A stretch of 64,000 nucleotides of DNA. Source: Alphaproteobacteria bacterium. Lineage in GTDB: Bacteria > Pseudomonadota > Alphaproteobacteria > RF32 > CAG-239. The DNA lies in NCBI GenBank assembly GCA_900769705.1, contig CAAGHP010000017.1, forward strand, positions 79,645-143,644. The letters run 5' to 3'. The notes under the pieces were generated by a model that saw only the letters and a program-made list of their open reading frames with translations, was not told the origin of the DNA and made no database searches. Shown here one piece after another: positions 1 through 7,197 of the stretch. Each line of letters begins with the position of its first letter. The stretch's first letter is position 1. The position numbers and the translations under genes are program-made.

Positions 1-92
1 CGTCAAAATTCTTAAAAATAGTAACAAAAACTTAATCTATTTCCGTTATTTTATCCGATATAAGTAAAATTTTCTAATTGGGAGAATAACAG

Positions 93-1757
93 ATGTCAAT
101 AAAATTGGGTGTTGCCGATACCACAGTATCACATTTGAAGCCGCGTATAGCCGTAATCGGCGTGGGCGGTGGCGGTGGAAATGCCGTAAATAATATGATT
201 GCTAAAAATTTGGAAGGCGTAGATTTTGTGGTGGCTAATACCGATGCTCAAGCATTGGCACATTCTTCGGCCAGCCGTAAGATACAGCTTGGCTTGGAAA
301 TTACTCAAGGTCTTGGCGCCGGCGCTCGTCCGGAAATAGGCAAAATTGCCGCAGAAGAAGCTAAAGAAGAAATCGCCCGCGAATTAGAAGGCGTAAATAT
401 GGTGTTTATTACTGCCGGTATGGGTGGCGGCACAGGTTCTGGCGCCGCTCCGGTTGTGGCTCACATTGCCAAAGAAAAAGGTATTTTGACGGTCGGTGTC
501 GTGACAAAGCCGTTTACCTTTGAGGGACGTAAGCGTATGGAAACAGCCGAAGGTGCTTTAGCTAATTTTACCAGCGAAGTTGACAGTATAATTGTTATTC
601 CAAACCAAAATTTATTCCGTATTGCAGATAAGAAAACAACATTGGCCGAAGCTTTTTTGATGGCTGATGATGTGCTTTATTCCGGTGTGCGCTCAATTAC
701 CGATCTGATGATGATGCCGGGCTTGATTAACCTTGATTTTGCTGATGTTAAAAATATTATGCAGGATAAAGGCAAAGCTATTATGGGAACAGGCGAGGCC
801 GAAGGCGATAACCGTGCTCAGGAAGCAGCAAAGCAGGCTTTGTCCAATCCGCTTTTGGATGATTGTTCTATGCACGGAGCTAAAGGTGTGCTGATTAACA
901 TTACCGGCGGCGATGACATTACCTTGATGGAAATTGATGAAGCGGCTTCTATTATCAAGGAAGAAGTTGATGATAATGCTAACATTATTTTCGGCTCCAG
1001 CTATGATGAAAATTTAGCCGGTAAAATCCGCGTTTCTATTGTGGTTACAGGTATTAACGATGGCAAGCCGCAGCCGGAAATTCAGCCTCGCACCAAAGAG
1101 CCTTCATTGATTGACCAAAGCTATGATGATTCCAGTTTTGTGCCGACTGTTATGCCGGCAGTGGAGTTGCCTGAAACATCTGAGCCTGTTTCTTTGGACA
1201 TTAAGGAAGATACAATTTCTCCGCTTGAAACGCCGGCCGAAGATGTTATTGCTGATACAGACATTGAAAACTCGCTGGTTGATGATTTTTCCTCTTTGGA
1301 TAAATCTGATGAATTGCCGGAAGTTCCGCAAGGAACAGCTTTGTTTAATGCTATTATGAACAGTTCGGCCAACAAAACAGCAGATGCCGAGGCAGGCAGT
1401 GAAGAGTTAAATGCTGCCACTGCTAAAGATAATGACTTTTTCTTCAGTTCAACTTCTTTGCAGGACGTAAGCGAAAAAGACGAAGAACCGGTATTGTTTA
1501 AAGAACATGATTCCGACATTTTTAAAGATGTGAAACCGGCTGAAAATGCTGCTGAAAATGATGAAAATGCAGAAGACGGCAGCGATATCAAACCGACATT
1601 TATTGAGCGCGTTATTGGTATCCGCAGCCGCAAAAAGAAAGAAGAAACGGAAGAATTGCCGGAAAATATTGTAAAATTTTCATCTGACGACAATAATGAC
1701 GTTCCTGAACTTTCTAGCGATGAATTGGATATTCCGTCATTTTTGCGCCGCAAATAA
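93..1757 (+). CDS. ftsZ: Cell division GTPase FtsZ
   Basis: Tubulin-like GTPase that polymerises into the cytokinetic Z-ring at mid-cell. The glycine-rich nucleotide loop GVGGGGGN is at residues 23-30 and the tubulin signature GGGTGSG at 111-117. The N-terminal GTPase and C-terminal domains run to about residue 325. A long acidic, disordered linker follows (about 325-542). The protein ends in DIPSFLRRK, the conserved peptide that binds FtsA and other membrane tethers. At 554 aa it is longer than the E. coli protein, as is usual in alphaproteobacteria because of the linker. The start is set by a GGGAG ribosome site 8 nt upstream. No ftsA is visible because the window begins here. A strong terminator follows. 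Confidence 0.98.
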   Translation: MSIKLGVADTTVSHLKPRIAVIGVGGGGGNAVNNMIAKNLEGVDFVVANTDAQALAHSSASRKIQLGLEITQGLGAGARPEIGKIAAEEAKEEIARELEGVNMVFITAGMGGGTGSGAAPVVAHIAKEKGILTVGVVTKPFTFEGRKRMETAEGALANFTSEVDSIIVIPNQNLFRIADKKTTLAEAFLMADDVLYSGVRSITDLMMMPGLINLDFADVKNIMQDKGKAIMGTGEAEGDNRAQEAAKQALSNPLLDDCSMHGAKGVLINITGGDDITLMEIDEAASIIKEEVDDNANIIFGSSYDENLAGKIRVSIVVTGINDGKPQPEIQPRTKEPSLIDQSYDDSSFVPTVMPAVELPETSEPVSLDIKEDTISPLETPAEDVIADTDIENSLVDDFSSLDKSDELPEVPQGTALFNAIMNSSANKTADAEAGSEELNAATAKDNDFFFSSTSLQDVSEKDEEPVLFKEHDSDIFKDVKPAENAAENDENAEDGSDIKPTFIERVIGIRSRKKKEETEELPENIVKFSSDDNNDVPELSSDELDIPSFLRRK

Positions 1758-1778
1758 TAGGTCTGAATGAATTATGCA

Positions 1779-1806
1779 CCCCGCCGGAGATATTTCGGCG
1801 GGGTTT
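1779..1806 (+). terminator. Terminator after ftsZ
   Basis: Eight-pair GC hairpin CCCCGCCG (1779-1786) with CGGCGGGG (1796-1803), 9-nt loop, then TTT. The T-run is short. It separates ftsZ from the convergent spanin-like pair. Confidence 0.8.
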
Positions 1807-1810
1807 GAAT

Positions 1811-2047
1811 TTATTGTGCATATTGCGCTTCATCAAGCATTATCATACATTCAACAGCATCGCCGTATGTTATTACGGCGTGCCGGCAAGTGTTGATAAT
1901 TTTCGGGCTGTCAGTGCTTGTTGTATGTACTGTGCACGAGTTTAAGATAAGCAGCGGGAATAGGATTGTTGTAGCAATTATCCTTATTCTTTTGCGCCAA
2001 ATCTTTAAGTTTGGAAATTTGTATGTTTGCCTTTTGCTGAGCTGCAT
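1811..2047 (-). CDS. Rz1-like outer-membrane spanin lipoprotein (putative)
   Basis: Small lipoprotein predicted to be the outer-membrane half of a phage spanin complex. It overlaps the 3' end of the 1911-2207 gene in another frame over 137 bases, as Rz1 genes do in Rz. The sequence shows a basic N-terminus, a hydrophobic stretch and a lipobox LILNSC at about residues 33-38. A short Ser/Thr/Pro segment follows, then a C-terminal TYGDAVECMIMLDEAQYAQ segment resembling the tail of many Rz1-like proteins. The start is uncertain: the first 20 residues are atypical for a signal peptide and an internal start is possible. The family call rests on the overlapped architecture and the lipobox, not on a database match. 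Confidence 0.6.
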   Translation of the reverse strand: MQLSKRQTYKFPNLKIWRKRIRIIATTILFPLLILNSCTVHTTSTDSPKIINTCRHAVITYGDAVECMIMLDEAQYAQ

Positions 2048-2207
2048 TATATTCCTCCGTTTGTTTTTTCAGTTGATTTTGTTGCTGCAGCAGTATTCTA
2101 TTTTGCTGTTGCAGTTTGATATTGTTTTCTTGGCTTCTTTGCAAAGAAAAATGCTGCCAGAAAGCATAACTTGCCAGCAGCATACATAATATTGCTGTAT
2201 ACTTCAT
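1911..2207 (-). CDS. Rz-like inner-membrane spanin (putative)
   Basis: 98-aa protein with one N-terminal membrane segment (about residues 4-18). A Gln-rich coiled coil (about 23-75) and a C-terminal CYNNPIPAAYLKLV segment follow; the latter resembles the Cys-Pro-val-Pro-leu-Leu tail of phage i-spanins. Rz links the inner membrane to the Rz1 lipoprotein and fuses the membranes in the last step of phage lysis. A GGAG ribosome site lies 6 nt upstream. No holin, endolysin or other phage gene adjoins it: it stands alone and convergent to ftsZ. The prophage 21 kb away has a holin and endolysin but no spanin. A different small envelope protein cannot be excluded. Confidence 0.6.
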   Translation of the reverse strand: MKYTAILCMLLASYAFWQHFSLQRSQENNIKLQQQNRILLQQQNQLKKQTEEYNAAQQKANIQISKLKDLAQKNKDNCYNNPIPAAYLKLVHSTYNKH

Positions 2208-2246
2208 ATTTTCTCCGTTAGTTGGCTGAGATATAAATTCATGATA

Positions 2247-2279
2247 TAAAAAAGAGTGTTTCAGTTTTTGAAGACACTC
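2247..2279 (-). terminator. Minus-strand terminator upstream of the spanin-like pair
   Basis: On the minus strand GAGTGT (2279-2274) pairs with ACACTC (2259-2254), with extra pairing inside, and is followed by a T-run (2253-2247). The only gene-free DNA it could terminate is the 0.6 kb stretch holding the tandem array. Confidence 0.55.
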
Positions 2280-2876
2280 CTACATCATGTTGTTATTAAA
2301 CATATCTGGGTAACATATGTCAAATATTTAAAAAAATATCAAGTTAAATCAATGTGATAAATTATATGATTTTTCACTTTACATTTTTAGAAAATGAATC
2401 TATATTTTGATTGTCTTATTATTTTTATGCTAATTTTTATAAATTATAAAAAGACAAAGAGTTAATTCACATGTTTAACAATTTAAATCTTACAGTTATG
2501 AAAACGTTAGTTTTTATCGAGAAAATCGAATTTTAACAGTGTGTACATCTTTTATTGTTTAACAATTTAAAATTTTACGATTATGAGAACAGTAATTTTT
2601 ATCAATGAAGTTGATGAGTAGTTTTTAGATGCTCCGCTTTTTTTATTGTTTAACAGTTTAAAATTTTACGACTATGAAAACTTTAATTTTTATCAATAAG
2701 ATTGATTTTTGATTTTCGGTGCTGACTGGTTTTAGTAATGTCTAACAATTTAAAATTTTACGACTATGTTGATTACGATTGTTGTAAACGGTGTGTTGAT
2801 TTTTGCACTGTAAACGGTATTTGATTTTTATCAAATTTTTTGGTTTGAATTGAACTCAGACTTATGTCTTATAATA
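2280..2876. other. Gene-free A/T-rich stretch
   Basis: No credible gene of normal size on either strand. The stretch is very A/T-rich and holds the four-unit tandem array described separately. It is bounded by terminators on both sides. Confidence 0.7.
2473..2840 (+). repeat. Four-unit tandem array with micro-ORFs and small hairpins
   Basis: Units begin at 2473, 2557, 2648 and 2740 (spacing 84, 91 and 92 bp). A decayed fifth half-unit lies near 2815-2840. The core is GTTTAACAATTTAAAATTTT then ACGACTATG. From that ATG the first three units read as 12-residue peptides: MKTLVFIEKIEF (2498-2536), MRTVIFINEVDE (2583-2621) and MKTLIFINKIDF (2674-2712). Unit four reads MLITIVVNGVLIFAL (2766-2813). 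A second frame starts at the TTG or ATG opening the core and gives MFNNLKFYDYENSNFYQ-like peptides in units two and three. Units two and three also end in small inverted repeats such as ATCAAT/ATTGAT. It cannot be decided by eye whether peptides, RNA hairpins or DNA are under selection. Confidence 0.75.
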
Positions 2877-2920
2877 AAAAAAACAGCACATTGGTTTTGT
2901 TTACCATGTGCTGTTTTTTT
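2877..2920. terminator. Bidirectional terminator after fmt
   Basis: Ten-pair hairpin AACAGCACAT (2882-2891) with ATGTGCTGTT (2906-2915). It has T-runs on both strands, so it can end fmt transcripts on the minus strand and plus-strand transcripts from the array. Confidence 0.85.
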
Positions 2921-2933
2921 ATTGTTTTAGCAA

Positions 2934-3845
2934 TTATTCCGCTTTTGAATTTTCAGCAAAGTGAAAACCGCGCAGCAATTCGCCTATGGTCATAAGCTTT
3001 TTGCCCTGTCGCTGGATTTGCGTGATATTCAAGGCTCCGTCGGTACAGGCAATCTGCAGGCTATTATTGTCTTCTATAATAGTTCCGGCCGGCGCGTATT
3101 TTTCCGCTTTATGTGCTTCTAAAACCTTAAAGCGCACTCCTCCGTATTCAAAAAACATTGCCGGATAAGGATTAAATGCCCTAATCTTGCGGCATAAAAC
3201 ATCTGCTTTTTGGTTAAAATCAAGCTTGCATTCAGCTTTATCTATTTTTGCGGCATAACATGCTCCGTCCTGAGGCTGCGGCTGAGGAACAAAACTTTTG
3301 ATATCAGACAAAATCCGAGAAATCAGCTCAGCGCCCTGCAGTGCCAGTTTGTCATGCAGCTCTCCTCCTGTTGTGGAAGATGTAATTTCAACTTCGCCTT
3401 TCAGTAGCATATCTCCGGTATCCAGACCTTCTGCTACCTGCATAACCGTGACTCCGCTTTTAGCATCGCCGGCTTCTATTGCCCGCTGAATCGGAGCCGC
3501 TCCGCGCCAGCGTGGCAGCAGCGATGCATGCAGATTTAAACAACCGAAAGGATAAGCTTCCAGTATCGGCAGCGGTAAAATTAAACCGTATGCGGCAACA
3601 ACTGCGACATCAGCTTTAAGCTCGGTAAACTTTTGCAGTTCTTCTGTATTGCGCAGTGTTTTTGGGGTTCGAACTTCTATGCCGTTAGCTTCGGCAATCA
3701 AATGCACGGGAGTTTTATTCAGCTTGTTTCCGCGCCCCGAAAGTTTGGGCTCGCGTGTATAAACGCAAACTACATTGTGCTCTTTTATCAGCTTTTCCAA
3801 AGCCGGAACGGCAAAGTCCGGCGTCCCCATAAACACTACTTTCAT
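2934..3845 (-). CDS. fmt: Methionyl-tRNA formyltransferase
   Basis: Transfers a formyl group from 10-formyl-tetrahydrofolate to Met-tRNA(fMet) for translation initiation. The N-terminal formyltransferase domain carries the signature LNLHASLLPRWRGAAPIQ. Catalytic residues are Asn104, His106 and Asp142 (EGLDTGD). The C-terminal tRNA-binding domain spans about 205-300. The length of 303 aa is normal. Its ATG shares one base with the stop of the upstream ppiD gene (TGATG), so the two are co-transcribed and probably translationally coupled. The usual partner def (peptide deformylase) is not adjacent. A bidirectional terminator follows. Confidence 0.97.
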   Translation of the reverse strand: MKVVFMGTPDFAVPALEKLIKEHNVVCVYTREPKLSGRGNKLNKTPVHLIAEANGIEVRTPKTLRNTEELQKFTELKADVAVVAAYGLILPLPILEAYPFGCLNLHASLLPRWRGAAPIQRAIEAGDAKSGVTVMQVAEGLDTGDMLLKGEVEITSSTTGGELHDKLALQGAELISRILSDIKSFVPQPQPQDGACYAAKIDKAECKLDFNQKADVLCRKIRAFNPYPAMFFEYGGVRFKVLEAHKAEKYAPAGTIIEDNNSLQIACTDGALNITQIQRQGKKLMTIGELLRGFHFAENSKAE

Positions 3846-5779
3846 CAGTCGTTGATTCCCATACGTCCATAGTTTACTTCTACTTTGTAATCTTTGGCAT
3901 AGCCGTGCAGCAAGGCATCAGACAGCTCTTGCGATATTTCAATTTGCAAAGCCTGTTTCAAAAAGTCTTTTTCTTCTTTGCCCAAAGCTGCAGAATCATC
4001 ATAGACGGCACTGGTTTCGGCAATCAGATAATCATCACCTTTTTGCAATACCTTAACTTCGTTTTTGTCTGTGGAAAACAGCGTTTTCATCTCATCAAAG
4101 TTAAGGTCGGCAAAAGTTTCACCGCGGGTAATCGGCATAGTTTTCATAACCGGAAGGTTATAACGTGCGGCAACTTCGTTCAAAGCGTCGCCGGATTCTA
4201 AATCGTGGTTAATGTTATCGGCCAATTCTTGAGTAACCGATACTTTTTCGCTGTCTTTCCACAGTGCAGTGATTTTATCAATAACATCATTTTCCGGCTG
4301 AATATGCGATTCGTGAATCTTGTTTATTTCAACCACAATCAAACCGTCATCGCCTTCAATTGTTTGGCTGACTTCACCGGCGTTGTATGAAAAAGCAGCA
4401 TCTATAACGTCTTTATTTTTTACTAATTCGGCAATATCAGCATTGACAGCATCAGAACTTCCGTCTTCAGTCAAGTTTTTAGCTTCTTTTAAAGCACTGT
4501 AGGTTAAAGCACTGTAAAAACTTCCGTCTTCAGCCAAGTTTTTAACTTTGGTTAAAGCAATGTCAAAACTGTTGGCAATTTCCTGCAGAGTTGCACCGGC
4601 GCCGAGCTGATCTTCCAGCTTTGTCATCAGCTCATAGCTACCGTCGTAAGCGCGCTCTTCCTGAATGGTCTTTTTGATTTGCGCATCAGCTTGCTCGCGC
4701 GGCATAATGTTTGCCGGTTCAATTTCGGTTACTTTCAGAATCTGCCAACTGCCGTTGATTTTTGCCGGCTGAGAGACTTGGCCTTTAGCCAGAGAAAATA
4801 CAACATCAGCCAATTCATCAGACAAATCAGATTTGGCAACAGCGCCGAAATCTGTGTCTTCTTCGCTTTGCCCATTTTCTTTGGCTACAGTCATAAAATC
4901 TTTGCCGGCTAATTCAGCTTTGGCTTTTTTAGCATCATCTTCATTTTCAAAAGCCATCTGCAAAACATGGCGTTTTTCCGGCTGTTCATATTCTTCTATA
5001 TGTTCTTTATAGTAGGTGTTGATTTCATCATCGGAAACATCAATGCTTTTTTCAATGGTTTCTAAAGGTAAAGACAAAACCGTAATGTCGCGTTTTTCCG
5101 GTACGCGGAATTCTTCATTAAAATCTTCATAATACTGATCAAGTTCTTCTTTGCTCGGTTGACGGTCTATTTTGGCATTGTTGGCAATCAGCTTAATATA
5201 TTTAAAAGTGCGACGCTGTCCCAAAACTTTTTGCATTTGAGTTTGCAGCACCTGCGGAACATTAAAACCGGCAACCTGAGTTTCTACTAAAATCTTGCGG
5301 CCTATATTGCGTTTGATTTCGGCCACCAAATCCTGTTCGCTCATATTGTTACGGTTCAAATACCACTTATACATTTCGCGGTCGAATTTTCCGTTGTTCA
5401 AAAATTGCGGGGATATTTGGATAATTTGGCTTACCAAGCTGTCGGTAACATCCACGTTGTATTTTTTCATGGTGTTTTCCAAGAGTAAATCATCAAGTTT
5501 TATTTTGGCCAGCTCAGCCGAAATTTCTGCTTTGCGGGCTTCTGCCTGCTCTTGGTCCAAAGTGTCTGTATCTTTGAGTTTTGACAATTCTTTTTGCAGC
5601 AGATAGTTAAATTCGCTTTGGCTTATTTCCAAATCATCCACTTTAATAACAGGCTTGTTGCTGTTAGCGGTATTGATATATCCAGAAACGCCAAACAAAG
5701 ACATAAAGCTCAACGCTGTTATGGTTAAAATAATTTTCGTAAACAGACTGTTGTGCATTTTTGAAAACGTACTAATCAT
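3845..5779 (-). CDS. ppiD: PpiD-like periplasmic peptidyl-prolyl isomerase / folding factor
   Basis: Membrane-anchored periplasmic chaperone near the Sec translocon. It has a short cytoplasmic N-terminus and one membrane segment at about residues 14-32. A SurA-type N-terminal chaperone region (about 45-200) and a parvulin domain (about 265-360, with the QMAFENEDDAKKAKAEL start and a FGAVAKSDL segment) follow, then a long C-terminal region. At 644 aa it has the usual PpiD size. Residues around 415-455 contain a 21-residue in-frame tandem duplication (KNLAEDGS then KNLTEDGS), described separately. It is the first gene of the ppiD-fmt operon and divergent from tpiA. Confidence 0.9.
   Translation of the reverse strand: MISTFSKMHNSLFTKIILTITALSFMSLFGVSGYINTANSNKPVIKVDDLEISQSEFNYLLQKELSKLKDTDTLDQEQAEARKAEISAELAKIKLDDLLLENTMKKYNVDVTDSLVSQIIQISPQFLNNGKFDREMYKWYLNRNNMSEQDLVAEIKRNIGRKILVETQVAGFNVPQVLQTQMQKVLGQRRTFKYIKLIANNAKIDRQPSKEELDQYYEDFNEEFRVPEKRDITVLSLPLETIEKSIDVSDDEINTYYKEHIEEYEQPEKRHVLQMAFENEDDAKKAKAELAGKDFMTVAKENGQSEEDTDFGAVAKSDLSDELADVVFSLAKGQVSQPAKINGSWQILKVTEIEPANIMPREQADAQIKKTIQEERAYDGSYELMTKLEDQLGAGATLQEIANSFDIALTKVKNLAEDGSFYSALTYSALKEAKNLTEDGSSDAVNADIAELVKNKDVIDAAFSYNAGEVSQTIEGDDGLIVVEINKIHESHIQPENDVIDKITALWKDSEKVSVTQELADNINHDLESGDALNEVAARYNLPVMKTMPITRGETFADLNFDEMKTLFSTDKNEVKVLQKGDDYLIAETSAVYDDSAALGKEEKDFLKQALQIEISQELSDALLHGYAKDYKVEVNYGRMGIND
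4456..4563 (-). repeat. In-frame 63-bp-offset duplication inside ppiD
   Basis: Two 45-base copies (4456-4500 and 4519-4563) share AACTTCCGTCTTCAG and the following 30 bases with few mismatches. The 63-bp offset equals 21 codons, so the reading frame is kept. Confidence 0.8.
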
Positions 5780-5962
5780 TTTTTTCCCTAATTAAAAGTT
5801 AATTTTTGGCTTATTATATTTGAATAAAATATTTATGCAATTCTAAAATTAAATTATGCAACATAATAAAATGGTGTTTAAAATGTTTTTTTTACTGGAA
5901 AAGTTTTTTTTACTGTGTTACAAGTTGTCCAGTTTTAAACAAATTTTTTAGAGGATTTTGAA

Positions 5963-6724
5963 ATGGCCAGAAAAAAACTGATTGCCGGCAACTGGAAAAT
6001 GAATTGCCTTTTAGATGAGGGAACTCAGCTTGCCAAAGGTATTGCCGCTCAAGTTAAAGAAAATAAATTTGACTGCGACTTTTTGATTTGTCCGCCGTTT
6101 ACTTTGCTTGGTTTTGTAAAAAAATGCCTGCGCGGCACTAAAATTGCTTTGGGCGCACAAGATGTACATTTTGCCGAAAAAGGCGCTCACACCGGCGATA
6201 TAAGCCCGTTAATGCTGACTGATTTAGGTTGTTCTTATGCTATTATCGGCCACTCTGAGAGACGTGTTGACCATTTTGAATCTAATGAGCTTATTCAAAA
6301 GAAAGCCGTTGCCGCTCATGCTGCCGGCTTAAATGTGGTTATCTGCATCGGCGAAACAGGACAAGAACGTGATGAAGGCAAAACCATTAAAGTTTGCCAA
6401 GACGAAATTTTCGGTTCTGTACCTGATGATGCTACAGCTAAAAACACTGTTATCGCTTATGAGCCGATTTGGGCCATCGGTACCGGTAAAACGCCTACCG
6501 CTGCGGATGTTGAAGAAGTTCATGCCGCTATCCGCAAAGCTTTGGCTAAAAAGCTCGGCAAAGCTACAGCCAATAAAATGCGCATTTTGTACGGCGGTTC
6601 CGTTAAACCTTCTAATGCAGCCGAGCTTTTGGCTTTGCCTGATGTTGACGGTGCTTTAATCGGCGGTGCCAGCCTTAAAGTCGAAGATTTTATCGGCATT
6701 GCCAAAAATGCCTGCTCCAAATAA
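5963..6724 (+). CDS. tpiA: Triosephosphate isomerase
   Basis: Interconverts dihydroxyacetone phosphate and glyceraldehyde 3-phosphate in glycolysis and gluconeogenesis. It is a complete 253-aa TIM barrel with Asn10 and Lys12 (NWKMN), the electrophile His97 (IIGHSERR), the catalytic base Glu167 (AYEPIWAIGTGK), and the phosphate-binding loop YGGSVKPSNAAELL. The start has a GAGG ribosome site. secG follows after 16 bases, an order (tpiA-secG-pyrG) common in alphaproteobacteria. Confidence 0.98.
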   Translation: MARKKLIAGNWKMNCLLDEGTQLAKGIAAQVKENKFDCDFLICPPFTLLGFVKKCLRGTKIALGAQDVHFAEKGAHTGDISPLMLTDLGCSYAIIGHSERRVDHFESNELIQKKAVAAHAAGLNVVICIGETGQERDEGKTIKVCQDEIFGSVPDDATAKNTVIAYEPIWAIGTGKTPTAADVEEVHAAIRKALAKKLGKATANKMRILYGGSVKPSNAAELLALPDVDGALIGGASLKVEDFIGIAKNACSK

Positions 6725-6740
6725 GATGAAAGGATAGCAA

Positions 6741-7088
6741 ATGGGTTCAGTTTTATTAGTTTTACAGTTAATCGTTGCCATTTTTTTGGTTGTGGTTATT
6801 TTGATGCAGCGTTCTAACGGCGGCGCTTTGAGCGGCTTGGGCGGCGACAGCGGCGTTGGCAGTATTTTGAGCGCTCGAGGCAAAGGCAATATTTTGACCC
6901 GCATTACCGCGATTTTGGCTACGTTGTTCTTTGTTTTGAGTATGGCTCTGTCTATTTATTACAGCCGTATGGAAGTAAAAACATCTTCCATTTTGGATAA
7001 GTCTTCTGCCACTCAAACCCAACAGATTCCGGTTCAAGAAGCTCCGGCTGAGGCACCTGCCGAGCCAGAAGTTCCGGTAGCTGAGTAA
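6741..7088 (+). CDS. secG: Preprotein translocase subunit SecG
   Basis: Small subunit of the SecYEG protein-conducting channel in the inner membrane. It has two membrane segments (about residues 3-22 and 52-72) joined by a loop with the SecG-type QRSNGGALSGLGG motif. A Pro/Ala/Glu-rich C-terminal tail follows, as in other alphaproteobacterial SecG. Length 115 aa. It lies between tpiA and pyrG on the same strand, probably in one transcript with tpiA. Confidence 0.95.
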   Translation: MGSVLLVLQLIVAIFLVVVILMQRSNGGALSGLGGDSGVGSILSARGKGNILTRITAILATLFFVLSMALSIYYSRMEVKTSSILDKSSATQTQQIPVQEAPAEAPAEPEVPVAE

Positions 7089-7114
7089 TTCGAATGATTT
7101 TACTTCTGAGACAT

Positions 7115-7155
7115 AAGGCACTTTGGTTTTATCAAGTGCCTTTGTCGCTTTTTTA
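7115..7155 (+). terminator. Hairpin between secG and pyrG
   Basis: AAGGCACTT (7115-7123) pairs with AAGTGCCTT (7134-7142); the T-run comes late (7149-7154). It may terminate tpiA-secG or attenuate entry into pyrG. Confidence 0.6.
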
Positions 7156-7197
7156 TGGAAAAATTTTTTAGTACTAACCCCATGTAAGGAATAAATA

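Noticed and set aside
1121..1753. A 210-codon Ser-rich frame opposite the ftsZ linker
   Set aside because: It is a shadow of the Glu/Asp-rich linker codons of ftsZ and lacks translation signals.
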